In this document: piece by piece, positions 30,092 through 38,489 of the stretch
Position numbering within the stretch: position 1 is the first letter of the stretch
How the letters are laid out: each line of letters begins with the position of its first letter
Source: Halodesulfovibrio aestuarii DSM 17919 = ATCC 29578
Lineage (GTDB): Bacteria; Desulfobacterota; Desulfovibrionia; Desulfovibrionales; Desulfovibrionaceae
Reading direction: 5' to 3'
Assembly (NCBI RefSeq): GCF_000384815.1
Contig: NZ_ARQF01000020.1
Span: forward strand, 744,001-808,000
Length of the DNA: 64,000 nucleotides
Translations under genes and position numbers: made by a program
The notes under the pieces: model-generated
The model's database searches: none
Seen by the model: only the letters and a program-made list of their open reading frames with translations
What the model was told of the DNA's origin: nothing

Positions 30092-30131
30092 AAAAAAAGC
30101 TGTATCGACAAAATTGTGTCGAAACAGCTTT
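30092..30131 (-). terminator. Intrinsic terminator after the methyltransferase gene
   Basis: AAAGCTGTATCGACA pairs with TGTCGAAACAGCTTT (one mismatch), followed on the minus strand by a run of T. It separates the methyltransferase gene from hisS. Confidence 0.88.
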
Positions 30132-30148
30132 GGGTAGTCTAAAGCTGC

Positions 30149-30940
30149 CTATTTGTCAAAAGTAGAAGTGGGATTTCGCGCGGCTAAATTTGTCCGACAG
30201 GCATTCAAAATCGCAGGTTTTGCCCTGCGTTTCTGTATTCTGAGGGGAATAGTCATTTTTGTATCATTTTTATCGACACATATACCTGAAAGAGCACCAA
30301 GTCCGTACGGCATAATTCTGGAGTTTATCCAACCGAGCAAAGGAGTCTCTTTCCATGTACAAACCGGACCAAGTAAAATCGAACGACGCGTAAGCTCACC
30401 GGTATCGACCTGTTCGCGAATCATTTTATCTACAGTTACGGGGCTCAACCACCGCCTGTTTTCCACACATCCACCCCCGCTACGACTGCGCAGCAAGTAA
30501 TGAAATGACCATTTGGAGTAGACTGTCACAATCACACCGCAGGAGGCAACCCGAAGCGCTTCTGCAAGAACAGCCTCAGGCTCTTCCACAAATTCAAGCA
30601 CTGAACCGACACTGACATAATCAAACTGATTGTCATCAAACGGAAGATGTTCTGCTCTTCCTAAAAAAAACTCCGCACGCCTTCCCAACAGCTCCCGCGC
30701 TTCTGCAAGCATCAATGGCGAACAATCCAGCCCGGTCACATCAAATCCGGCATGATAAAACATCTCTGTCATCAATCCCGTAGCGCATCCCACTTCGAGA
30801 AAACGACGCCCACGACGAGGCCATCCCGAAATCAGATCCACAATGAGTTTCTTTTTAGACTGCAAAGCCAAGGAGCCAGCCGGAGACTCAACCCATCGCC
30901 TGTATTCATCTACAATATTTTCATTAGCCCAAATAGTCAT
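30149..30940 (-). CDS. SAM-dependent class I methyltransferase, substrate unknown
   Basis: The protein is a Rossmann-fold methyltransferase of the Methyltransf_11 type. Motif I is FLEVGCATGLMTEMFYHAG near residue 48, followed by VTGLDCSPLMLAEAREL (acidic residue binding the ribose) and FDYVSVGSVLEFVEEPEAVL (motif IV). It has 263 residues from the ATG at 30940, which AAAGG precedes; an upstream in-frame ATG at 31000 lacks a site. The C-terminal 90 residues are basic and Cys-poor. It may act on a quinone precursor, lipid or small molecule; nothing nearby decides this. It is monocistronic. Confidence 0.82.
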   Translation of the reverse strand: MTIWANENIVDEYRRWVESPAGSLALQSKKKLIVDLISGWPRRGRRFLEVGCATGLMTEMFYHAGFDVTGLDCSPLMLAEARELLGRRAEFFLGRAEHLPFDDNQFDYVSVGSVLEFVEEPEAVLAEALRVASCGVIVTVYSKWSFHYLLRSRSGGGCVENRRWLSPVTVDKMIREQVDTGELTRRSILLGPVCTWKETPLLGWINSRIMPYGLGALSGICVDKNDTKMTIPLRIQKRRAKPAILNACRTNLAARNPTSTFDK

Positions 30941-31457
30941 TATCGAGTACCTTTTCACAAAGAACATAAGGTATATATATAAGCCAAGCCTGCATAACAC
31001 TTATTCTACAGACTTCACGAAAACAATACTCAATCAGCTGTTATACAATCATTAACTAGCGTCTTTTACACATGATATCAAATATAATTCTTCTCTATTA
31101 ATAAACAGAAACCATGCTTAAAACACGTAACAACGACTTGACACACACATCCCTGTTACCTGCTGACACAGTCAAAACGACTAGCACCAAGCACCAAGCA
31201 AAAACAACACATTCAGGACAGTTACCATGCTATGCGCTTTCATTCTCTACTAAAACCGGAACATATCGTTCCCTTAAGCATCATAATAGATAAAGATAAC
31301 AGGACGACTTACACATAGGCACTACAGATTTTCTTGCTTATTCCATCGTTCAACATTATGACATTACTTAGAAAATAACACAAAACCAAGTAGATGTATT
31401 GCCGCAAGGTACAAAGAAAGATATAGACCACCAGTTATTTTAGGCGAGGAAGACTAT
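30941..31457. other. AT-rich intergenic stretch, divergent promoters
   Basis: These 517 bases lie between the divergent methyltransferase and thioesterase genes. The sequence is very AT-rich with no strong hairpin, no plausible frame over 70 codons with a ribosome site, and no RNA signature that I recognise. A short duplication, CACCAAGCACCAAGC, occurs near 31185. Confidence 0.5.
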
Positions 31458-31988
31458 ATGATAGGACGTAGCGTTACGAGCAGCGAAACGTTTATGACAC
31501 ACCGTGCACTTCCGGGTGACACGAATGCCGCAGGCAATGTTCATGGCGGCGTCATCCTCAAGCATATCGACCTTGCAGGAGCTGTCTGCGCCATGCGACA
31601 TGCAAGAGGGTGCTCTGTTGTCACTGCTTCTATCGACCGCATGGAATTCAAAGCACCAGTCCATGTAGGCGAACTGATGATGCTTAAATCGAGCGTCAAC
31701 TTTGTCGGCTCTAAATCTATGGAAGTTGGGGTACGAGTAGAGTCAGAAGACTTATTTACTGGCAACATCAGGCATGTTGCATCTGCCTACCTTACCTTTG
31801 TTGCAATGAATGCAGAAAAGAAGGCCACCTCTATTCCGCCGCTTGTTGTCGAATCAAAAACGCAAGAGCGAAGACTACAGGAAGCAACGTTGCGCCGCGC
31901 AGCAAGACAAGCCGAACGCAAGAGGGAAAAGCAGACTCAAGACGAGATGGAGCAAAGTTCTATCTACAGCCCGGAAGAATTATTTTAA
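31458..31988 (+). CDS. Acyl-CoA thioesterase, hotdog fold
   Basis: This protein hydrolyses acyl-CoA to free acid and CoA. The N-terminal 120 residues fit the YciA/ACOT hotdog family: LPGDTNAAGNVHGGVILKHID near residue 18 contains the active-site Asn/Asp region, and VTASIDRMEFKAPVHVGEL follows. After residue 120 comes a basic, coiled-coil-like tail (ERRLQEATLRRAARQAERKR) of about 50 residues. Classical YciA lacks this tail; it may mediate oligomerisation. GAGGAAG precedes the ATG. It stands alone on the strand. Confidence 0.88.
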   Translation: MIGRSVTSSETFMTHRALPGDTNAAGNVHGGVILKHIDLAGAVCAMRHARGCSVVTASIDRMEFKAPVHVGELMMLKSSVNFVGSKSMEVGVRVESEDLFTGNIRHVASAYLTFVAMNAEKKATSIPPLVVESKTQERRLQEATLRRAARQAERKREKQTQDEMEQSSIYSPEELF

Positions 31989-32399
31989 GTTCTCAAAACA
32001 ACCTACGCATGGGCAGAACTCTCAAAACATCCATGCGTACCGCAAATATGTATTTACACATTGTTAGCAGGGCAAAATCGCCGCTTTGCTAAAGGGGGCT
32101 TTGGGTTATTAAGCTACGCTTTTTTTGTGCATTTATACCCAGATTCAGCAGATCCCTACCCTGCAGAATAAGATCATGCACTAAAAGCATTTCCCCCCTT
32201 CTATAGCTTATTCCCCATTGCCCCCAAGTATTTCTAATCGACAGGCATTCTTCTAACTTTAAATATTTACAGATGTTATCGCTTTCTGAAAAAGATTCAC
32301 AAGTTGCCCTCAAACCCGCACTAAACAATCACAAGCCCAACTGAAACAATTTTAGGCCAATCACAACAGACGGCAACAAAAACTACCTGCGCAGACAAT

Positions 32400-32431
32400 A
32401 AAAAAGACGAACAGAATTGTTCGTCTTTTTT
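32400..32431. terminator. Bidirectional hairpin terminator
   Basis: AAAAAAGACGAACA pairs with TGTTCGTCTTTTTT across a four-base loop, with A and T runs on both sides. It can stop transcription from the thioesterase side and from the regulator side. Confidence 0.85.
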
Positions 32432-32445
32432 GTAGGTACACAAAA

Positions 32446-32475
32446 GAAGGGTAGATGATTCATCACCTACCCTTC
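32446..32475 (-). terminator. Hairpin just after the PerR-like gene
   Basis: GAAGGGTAGATGAT and ATCACCTACCCTTC form a nearly perfect 14-base stem ten bases after the stop codon, followed on the minus strand by CTTTT. It is probably the first terminator of the regulator gene. Confidence 0.7.
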
Positions 32476-32484
32476 GAACAGGCA

Positions 32485-32874
32485 CTAATTATGTGTCTGA
32501 CAATCGTCACACACACCTTCAAACTCGACATATGCTGCATGAATAGTAAATCCGGGAGCGACTGCCCCCTGAGAAGAAGCAATGTACTCTACGTTCATCA
32601 CGTCCCCTACTTTACCACAAATACTGCACCGGACATGAGCATGAGGATTTGTATTGCCATCAAATCTCTTCTGTGAACCTGCATGTTCAAGCTTCAGAAC
32701 ATCCCCGCTCTCTGCCAGTACATCAAGGTTACGATACACGGTTCCCAGACTAATGCGCGGCAAGCGCTGTCTGACCATGTCGTACACCTCATCTGCTGTC
32801 GGGTGAGTAGTGACCTTGCAAAGCTCTTCTAAAATAACTTTGCGCTGTTTGGTCATACGAGTCTGTACAGCCAT
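32485..32874 (-). CDS. perR: Fur-family regulator, PerR-like
   Basis: This metal-dependent repressor probably senses peroxide by iron-catalysed histidine oxidation. The 129 residues have the Fur winged helix (TKQRKVILEELCKVTTHPTADEVY, ISLGTVYRNLDVLAESGDV), metal-site residues in the HAHVRC segment, and two CxxC pairs, CSIC and CDDC, for the structural zinc. The short length and the motif order fit PerR better than Fur, but Fur or Zur cannot be ruled out. GGGGG stands before the ATG. An inverted repeat 18-37 bases upstream is probably its own operator. Confidence 0.85.
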   Translation of the reverse strand: MAVQTRMTKQRKVILEELCKVTTHPTADEVYDMVRQRLPRISLGTVYRNLDVLAESGDVLKLEHAGSQKRFDGNTNPHAHVRCSICGKVGDVMNVEYIASSQGAVAPGFTIHAAYVEFEGVCDDCQTHN

Positions 32875-32891
32875 ATATGCACCCCCTGTTA

Positions 32892-32911
32892 ATAGTAATA
32901 GTTTTTACTAT
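32892..32911. promoter_or_regulatory. Probable PerR operator upstream of the regulator gene
   Basis: The sequence ATAGTA followed by ATAGT-TTTT-ACTAT gives a perfect five-base inverted repeat (32898-32911) plus an extra direct half-site, 18-37 bases before the ATG. AT-rich dyads of this kind are typical of PerR/Fur operators. Autoregulation is inferred. Confidence 0.5.
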
Positions 32912-32975
32912 CGGGTAATCAACAGGATGTCAACTATCATTAACATCTCACCTACCAGACTAATATATAAAGAAA

Positions 32976-33002
32976 AAGCCCTTGCATATCTGCAAGGGCT
33001 TT
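32976..33002 (-). terminator. Intrinsic terminator after moaC
   Basis: AAAGCCCTTGCA pairs with TGCAAGGGCTTT, followed on the minus strand by TTTC. It ends the DUF4340-rpoZ-dnaJ-moaC run. Confidence 0.85.
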
Positions 33003-33028
33003 AACTCTTTGTCCTGTGTCCAGTACAA

Positions 33029-33511
33029 TTATTCGGCCTGAAACACACCACTCTTGCCTCCAGCCTTGTATACAAGACGGCAATCGCGGATGATAATATC
33101 TTTTTGCACAGCTTTACACATATCATAAATTGTCATGGCAGCAGTCTGAGCAGCCATAAGTGCTTCCATCTCCACACCGGTCTGTGACGTAGTGCGAGCT
33201 TCAGCCTCAATATTAATGGAATTCTGTGCCTCATCAATTTCAAAGCGTATATCAACATAGCTCAAAAAAAGCGGATGACACAAAGGAATAAGCTCCCATG
33301 TGCGTTTTGCAGCCTGAATTCCGGCCACCTTGGCAGTTGTCAGAACATCACCTTTAGGCAACGCCTGACGAAGAAGCAAATCAAGGGTATTCGAAGAGAC
33401 TTCTACCACAGTCCGGACAATTGCGGTCCGGCGGGTGTCGTCTTTATCCCCAACATCCACCATTGTAATCGAACCGTCTGTATCCATGTGGGAAAAACTC
33501 TTCTCTTCCAT
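33029..33511 (-). CDS. moaC: Cyclic pyranopterin monophosphate synthase MoaC
   Basis: MoaC works after MoaA to form cyclic pyranopterin monophosphate, the first stable intermediate of molybdenum cofactor. The 160 residues contain the family blocks MVDVGDKDDTRRTAIV near residue 17, KVAGIQAAKRTWELIPLCHPLFLSYV near 60-85, and GVEMEALMAAQTAAMTIYDMCKAVQKD near 110-137. The ATG shares a base with the dnaJ stop (TAATG), an unexpected partner; the other moa genes are not in the window. Confidence 0.96.
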   Translation of the reverse strand: MEEKSFSHMDTDGSITMVDVGDKDDTRRTAIVRTVVEVSSNTLDLLLRQALPKGDVLTTAKVAGIQAAKRTWELIPLCHPLFLSYVDIRFEIDEAQNSINIEAEARTTSQTGVEMEALMAAQTAAMTIYDMCKAVQKDIIIRDCRLVYKAGGKSGVFQAE

Positions 33512-34632
33512 TAATCAACTCCCATTGCTTTCCCGGCTTTTTTAAACATTTTCTTTACTTTGGAAAAAGGCTTCTCATCTTCAAGGGCAGCGAATTCATG
33601 AAGCAATTCTTCCTGACGCTTTGAGAGCTTAGTCGGGGTTTTCACAATGATTTCCACCATCAGATCACCCTGTTGAGCACCATAACCAAGGTTAGGCAAC
33701 CCATACCCCTTCATGCGGAAGACTTCACCACTCTGGGTTCCTTTAGGAATATCCATAGTGATAGGCTCATCAAGAGTAGGCACTTCAATTTTGTCGCCCA
33801 GAGCAGCCTGAACAAAAGAAATTTCTCGGTGGAGAATCAGGTGCTGCCCCTGACGTTCAAAAGTCTTATCTTCTTCCACAGTAAGGACGACATACAGGTC
33901 ACCCGGAGGGCCGCCATGAATGCCCGGTTCACCTTCTCCGCGCAAGCGCAGACGGTTGCCAGTATCCACACCGGCAGGAACTTTTACCTGCAGTTCTTTC
34001 GTTTCTTTAACAATGCCCACGCCGCGACACTTAGGACACGGATTAGGAATAATCTGTCCCGAACCGCCACATACCGGGCAAGGTCGAGAAATAGAGAATG
34101 GCCCTTGACTCTGACGAACCTGACCAGACCCGTGACAGTGATTGCACGTCTCGGCAGAAGAGCCCGGCGCAGCACCGGAACCGTCACATTCATCGCAAAT
34201 AACATTTTTAGGAATCTTCAGCGTAACTTCGTCACCATGTGCAGCCTGACGAAAAGAAACCGTCAAATTATAGCGCAAATCTGCACCAGCTTGAGCACGA
34301 GGACCGCGAGAGCCACCGCCCATGTTGAAGCCGAAGAAATCACCAAAAATATCTCCGAAAGATCCGAAGATGTCTTCTGCATTATTGAAGCCACCAAAAC
34401 CATTGCCATCTACACCAGCATGACCAAACTGATCATAACGGCCGCGCTTTTCAGCATCATGCAAAACTTCGTAAGCCTGTGAAGCTTCCTTAAAGTTCTG
34501 CTCAGCTTCTGGATTATCCGGATTTCTGTCCGGATGGAATTCCATAGCTTTTTTGCGGTAAGCGCGTTTGATTTCATCTGCAGAGGCAGATCGGGAAACC
34601 CCGAGCACCTCATAATAATCTCTCTGGCTCAT
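33511..34632 (-). CDS. dnaJ: Chaperone DnaJ (Hsp40)
   Basis: DnaJ delivers unfolded proteins to DnaK and stimulates its ATPase. The 373 residues carry the complete type I layout: a J domain with HPD ([12 protein letters not shown], residues 30-40), a G/F-rich region (about 75-115), and four CxxCxGxG zinc repeats. These start at [24 protein letters not shown] and CPKCRGVG (about 145-200). A substrate-binding C-terminal domain follows. dnaK and grpE are not in the window. The gene begins five bases after rpoZ. Confidence 0.96.
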   Translation of the reverse strand: MSQRDYYEVLGVSRSASADEIKRAYRKKAMEFHPDRNPDNPEAEQNFKEASQAYEVLHDAEKRGRYDQFGHAGVDGNGFGGFNNAEDIFGSFGDIFGDFFGFNMGGGSRGPRAQAGADLRYNLTVSFRQAAHGDEVTLKIPKNVICDECDGSGAAPGSSAETCNHCHGSGQVRQSQGPFSISRPCPVCGGSGQIIPNPCPKCRGVGIVKETKELQVKVPAGVDTGNRLRLRGEGEPGIHGGPPGDLYVVLTVEEDKTFERQGQHLILHREISFVQAALGDKIEVPTLDEPITMDIPKGTQSGEVFRMKGYGLPNLGYGAQQGDLMVEIIVKTPTKLSKRQEELLHEFAALEDEKPFSKVKKMFKKAGKAMGVD

Positions 34633-34637
34633 AATAA

Positions 34638-34862
34638 CTATTCAGCGTCTTCCTGTTCGTAACCAATCTTCATATCAACACCATCTGCAAGCACTTTGCC
34701 GGCAGCGATTTCACGAAGAGCAGTTACAACTTCTTTATTCTTACTATCTACGAGAGGCTCGTAGCCTTCACGGAACTGATGAACACGTTTAATTGCCATC
34801 TGAACAAGAAGGAAACGGTTATCTACACGTTCCTGACAGTCTTCTACTGTAATGCGGGCCAT
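34638..34862 (-). CDS. rpoZ: RNA polymerase omega subunit
   Basis: The 74-residue omega subunit stabilises the beta-prime subunit of RNA polymerase. It begins [20 protein letters not shown], the family's N-terminal signature, followed by [17 protein letters not shown] with the conserved helix. Length is typical. The start is a clear ATG with AAGGAG a few bases before it. It leads the compact run rpoZ-dnaJ-moaC, with 50 bases separating it from the DUF4340 gene upstream. Confidence 0.93.
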   Translation of the reverse strand: MARITVEDCQERVDNRFLLVQMAIKRVHQFREGYEPLVDSKNKEVVTALREIAAGKVLADGVDMKIGYEQEDAE

Positions 34863-34912
34863 TGAGGACTCCTTATGTATGAATGCGGCTAAGCCGTTTT
34901 TTCAACAAAATG

Positions 34913-36226
34913 TTACTGATTAAAGGGGAGACGTGCCCGCAGGTCTAGCAACAGCTTGCTGGACACGGGGTACCACACACTTTCCCTTTGCAACCGTACC
35001 CAGCAAACTCCTTCTGGAAGTTCCGGGTCAGTATAAAAATACAATTCAACAAGCGGAACGCCTTCCGCTGCATAAATATTCCAACTGAGCGAGAGCAGCG
35101 CGGTCTCCGGTCTATTACGAACCGGAAGACTTACATACTGCATGTCACTAAGTCGCCAAATAAATAAATCCATCCCTGTAAGCTCTTGGTTGGTCAGGTC
35201 ATCCACCCAGCCTTCCATTGTCTTCGCGATGGTAATATTTCGAACTTCCTTCCCGTCAATACGAGTAAGCGTCTGCTTAACAGCCTCACCGACATTCACG
35301 TTAAAAATAGGCTTTTCTTGTAATGCAAAGGCGGTGACTTTCAACTGTTTCACCAACTGTGATGAAAGCTCTACAGGATCAGGTTGACGGCTGTCCTTTG
35401 CTTTGTATCCCCCTTCACCATCTTCACGCTTGAAGATTACAAGAGTGGTAGGATCAGAGGAACCATCCTGCCATACAGAGATAGAAAAATCGGCAACGGC
35501 TCCCACCAACTCTTCAGTTGATTCGCAGGATGCCCCGCCGTTTACGAGCGTATGAATAAATAGCTCTGCTGAATTTTGATTTACAGCGTGCATCACAAGC
35601 GTTTCAGGATACGAAAAACGAAATCCATCATCAGAACGCGTAATTTCCCATGTACCTGTACCTTCCCCCTGCATCCGGATTCTGGTGATCTGGCTTGAAG
35701 GAATAGCAATAACACGGGAATCAATAAATGTAGCAACAGGTTGATCAAGCATGGTGACAACGTCCGGAGTTACCAAGCATACCTGACCATCGCCCTTTCG
35801 GGCATAAAAAACTTCGCCGCTCACAGCTGAACGTCCAATACCGAGATGCCAAAGAGCCTTTCCTGATAAAGTAATCCGAATTTTCGGGTTGTCCAGACCG
35901 TAATCAAGTATCTTTTCAGGCTCTACTTCCGCACAGTTTTGTGGTGGCATTTCACGCAGTTTCGTAAACAACTTCTCAATAACATCTTGCCGTGCAAGAC
36001 ATTTTTTTCCACTAAACAAAACAAACCAGCGTCCCTTTTCCCGTATAAAAGAAAAATGGCCGCTGTTATTTATTAACTCAATCTTCTTCACAGCCTCTGA
36101 CGGCTGTGTAAACCAAGAAGCATTGCTCACGCGCGACGAACTCGTACGCTGATATGTTTGAACTCCTGCTACAACTCCGGCAGAAAGGAGAAGCAGAGCA
36201 ATTGCTGCTAGTAGTATTTTTTTCAT
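34913..36226 (-). CDS. DUF4340-family exported or membrane-anchored protein
   Basis: This 437-residue protein has an N-terminal membrane segment or signal (MKKILLAAIALLLLSAGVVAGV) and then a periplasmic beta-rich region. It shows repeated DUF4340 features: VKKIELINNSGHFSFIREKGRWF, YGLDNPKIRITLSG, FIDSRVIAIPSSQITRIRMQ. DUF4340 proteins often stand beside gliding-type ABC transporters; no such genes are here. The ATG at 36226 is preferred to an in-frame TTG at 36232. No clear ribosome site is visible, and a small hairpin (AACCGTT-C-AACGGTT) lies directly upstream. The role is unknown. Confidence 0.78.
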   Translation of the reverse strand: MKKILLAAIALLLLSAGVVAGVQTYQRTSSSRVSNASWFTQPSEAVKKIELINNSGHFSFIREKGRWFVLFSGKKCLARQDVIEKLFTKLREMPPQNCAEVEPEKILDYGLDNPKIRITLSGKALWHLGIGRSAVSGEVFYARKGDGQVCLVTPDVVTMLDQPVATFIDSRVIAIPSSQITRIRMQGEGTGTWEITRSDDGFRFSYPETLVMHAVNQNSAELFIHTLVNGGASCESTEELVGAVADFSISVWQDGSSDPTTLVIFKREDGEGGYKAKDSRQPDPVELSSQLVKQLKVTAFALQEKPIFNVNVGEAVKQTLTRIDGKEVRNITIAKTMEGWVDDLTNQELTGMDLFIWRLSDMQYVSLPVRNRPETALLSLSWNIYAAEGVPLVELYFYTDPELPEGVCWVRLQRESVWYPVSSKLLLDLRARLPFNQ

Positions 36227-36675
36227 AAACAACCGTTCAACGGTTTAGTTAATGATAACGTCGGACTTCATCGCCATCATCCTCAAAATAAGCCTGCCTG
36301 CGTTTGCAGGGGTTCCTGCTGAACTTAGCAATAAAAAAAACGCAGACTATCCGGCAAGCTTTGCAGTATACTCCCCCACGCGATACCTGTCAACAAAACC
36401 ATAGCATTTTACACTCTCTCCAGATACCCGCCCGCCATCACATGTCATTTTGACAAACGCCCTCACCGTCCAACGATTCCGCCTAAATCCTGCTTGCCTG
36501 ACACTGCCCTCCCTGCTAATGCCTCTACACCCCTACTCGCTCCGCCATCATTATATCGGACACGGTAGGCTCAAATATCGCACGAACAGACCAGCTCGCA
36601 CAACAGGGCTCTTGCGCTTGCCTTGATGCAGCGCAAAAACAAACAAGCCAGCCGAAAGCCGGGTCAGGAGCATAT
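36227..36675. other. Intergenic stretch between divergent genes
   Basis: These 449 bases separate the DUF4340 gene (minus) from the TtcA-like gene (plus). A small dyad (AACCGTTCAACGGTT, 36231-36245) overlaps the DUF4340 start region, and the TtcA-like ribosome site AGGAG lies at the right end. No gene, riboswitch or repeat was recognised. Confidence 0.5.
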
Positions 36676-37428
36676 ATGGCAAAAGAAAAATTAAGCTACA
36701 TTCAAAAACAATGCATCGGCAGCGCCGGAAAGCTGATGCAGCAGACAGAAATGATTCACCCCGGCGCACGGATCGGCGTGGCCATGTCAGGCGGCATGGA
36801 CAGCTGGGTACTCATGCGCACCCTCCTCTATCGCAAAAAAATCGTGCCCTTCACATTTGAGATGATGGCACTGCATATCAACCCGGGATTTGACAACACG
36901 AGTCATGCACCGCTCACCCCATGGCTCGTTGAACACGGCATTCCGTATCATATTGAAACCACAACAGACGGTCCGAATGCACATTCCGAGGTAAACCGTA
37001 ACAATTCTCCATGCTTTTATTGTGCAATGAAACGCCGCACACGCCTTTTTGAATTGTGCAAACAGTACAACCTCACTCACCTTGCTTTCGGTCACAACGC
37101 AGACGACCTTGTCGGAACATTCCTGATGAACCTGTATGAGGGAGGGAGCGTCCGCGGCATGTCAATTAAAGAAGATTTCTTTAGTGGCGATCTTACTGTT
37201 ATCCGACCATTACTTATGGTCAAAAAAGACATCATTCGAAAATGCGTCAAGCAATGGGAATTACCCTTATGGGATAACCCATGCCCTTCTGCATTTGATT
37301 CACGCCGTAAAGACGTGATGGACGATTTCTGGGAACTTGCAGGAAAATACAAGAACCTAAAACAAAACGTTTTTAACGGCCTCACCAGATGGCAGCTCGG
37401 CTTGACACTTGAGTCTAAAGAGAAGTAA
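36676..37428 (+). CDS. TtcA-family tRNA-thiolation PP-loop protein
   Basis: This PP-loop ATPase resembles TtcA, which makes 2-thiocytidine at position 32 of tRNA using an Fe-S cluster. The 250 residues contain the pyrophosphatase loop AMSGGMDSW near residue 36 (Met in place of the common Lys), CFYC near 113, a PCPSA motif near 210 for the third cysteine, and LAFGHNADDLVGTFLMNL. The length and the lack of terminal zinc fingers set it apart from the TtuA-like protein at 55121. CAGGAG lies upstream of the ATG. Confidence 0.85.
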   Translation: MAKEKLSYIQKQCIGSAGKLMQQTEMIHPGARIGVAMSGGMDSWVLMRTLLYRKKIVPFTFEMMALHINPGFDNTSHAPLTPWLVEHGIPYHIETTTDGPNAHSEVNRNNSPCFYCAMKRRTRLFELCKQYNLTHLAFGHNADDLVGTFLMNLYEGGSVRGMSIKEDFFSGDLTVIRPLLMVKKDIIRKCVKQWELPLWDNPCPSAFDSRRKDVMDDFWELAGKYKNLKQNVFNGLTRWQLGLTLESKEK

Positions 37429-37479
37429 CCTCGAAAATTATTTTTTTCACCCCTAACATCTGAGTATCTGAAAGATAAT

Positions 37480-38385
37480 ATGCTGTTCAATCGCTACCAC
37501 GTTGTTGTCTTCAAGGACAATCAGGGGCATTGCAAAAAGATAAGCCTGCACGGCTGGTTTTTTGCAAGCATCCTCTTTCTTATCTTCTCATTATCTGCGG
37601 GGAACATTTTCCTGTGGAAATACTACCATCAATCTCAGACATTAGCACAAAATCTGGCAGACTCAGAAAAAACAATTTTCGAACAAAACAGCCAGATTTT
37701 AAGCATGGTGGACAAACTACGTATTGTTCAAAAAGATTTACAACGCGTACAGCAGTTTGACACAAAACTGCGTGTCATGATCAATCTCGACAAAGATCAA
37801 GGCGAGACCACTTCTGCCATCGGCGGAGCAAAAACTAAAGATTTTGCAGACAATTATCTGCCGATACACAGACAGGAACTGCTGGCCCGTAAAATTCACA
37901 GTTTTCTGAAAGACCTTAACACTGAGGTTCGTCTGGAAGAAGTGAGCCAACAAGAGCTGATTCAGACTTTCCGTAAAAACCAACGGCTGCTTGCAGCAAC
38001 TCCATCCATCTGGCCTACAGAAGGATGGGTGGCATCCCCATTCGGTTCTCGCATTTCTCCATTTACAGGCCGTAAAGACTTCCATAAAGGCATCGATATC
38101 GCCAACCGCATCGGCACACCAATTTACGCCACAGCAAACGGTCGCGTCTCTTTTGCCGGCACAGGTGGAGGCTATGGTGTAAACTTGATTATCAACCATG
38201 GTGCCGGCGTCCTTACACGCTATGGGCACATGAACCGGTATATCGTCAAAAGAGGCCAAAAGGTAAAACGTGGAGAGTTGATAGGCTATATGGGCAACAC
38301 TGGTCGCTCGACCGGCCCCCACCTTCACTACGAAGTGAAGCTAAACGGTGTAGCACTGAATCCAAAGAAATTTATCTTAAATTAA
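37480..38385 (+). CDS. Membrane-anchored M23-family peptidase (LytM domain)
   Basis: This is probably a peptidoglycan endopeptidase or an activator of amidases. A single membrane segment at residues 25-45 anchors it, with the body in the periplasm. A coiled-coil stretch follows (about 50-90). The LytM domain in the C-terminal 130 residues keeps the zinc ligands: FHKGIDIANRIG (His and Asp) and GPHLHYEVKLNG (HxH), with RYGHMNRY between them. If the metal site is intact, as it appears, it should be an active enzyme. It follows the TtcA-like gene by 51 bases. Confidence 0.88.
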   Translation: MLFNRYHVVVFKDNQGHCKKISLHGWFFASILFLIFSLSAGNIFLWKYYHQSQTLAQNLADSEKTIFEQNSQILSMVDKLRIVQKDLQRVQQFDTKLRVMINLDKDQGETTSAIGGAKTKDFADNYLPIHRQELLARKIHSFLKDLNTEVRLEEVSQQELIQTFRKNQRLLAATPSIWPTEGWVASPFGSRISPFTGRKDFHKGIDIANRIGTPIYATANGRVSFAGTGGGYGVNLIINHGAGVLTRYGHMNRYIVKRGQKVKRGELIGYMGNTGRSTGPHLHYEVKLNGVALNPKKFILN

Positions 38386-38489
38386 ATGAAAGACGACAAA
38401 GGGGTAATAGACATATTGCCCCTTTGCCATATCTAACGTCAGCCTAATTTCTCTTCACTTCATTTAACTTTTTAGAGTACATTACCATT

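Larger units (their letters stand above)
31989..32484. other. Intergenic stretch with two hairpins, no gene seen
   Basis: These 496 bases lie between the convergent thioesterase and perR-like genes. Near the right end are a hairpin at 32400-32431 and the terminator of the regulator at 32446-32475. The left 400 bases hold only short frames with no ribosome site. I cannot exclude a degraded gene. Confidence 0.5.

Noticed and set aside
30013-30111. Longer N-terminus for HisS from ATG 30111
   Set aside because: It crosses the end of a terminator hairpin; the start MSKVKRIKGF at 30012 matches the family and has AGGAA before it.
32089-32328. 79-codon minus-strand frame in the gap before perR
   Set aside because: No ribosome site or recognisable domain; I treat it as chance.
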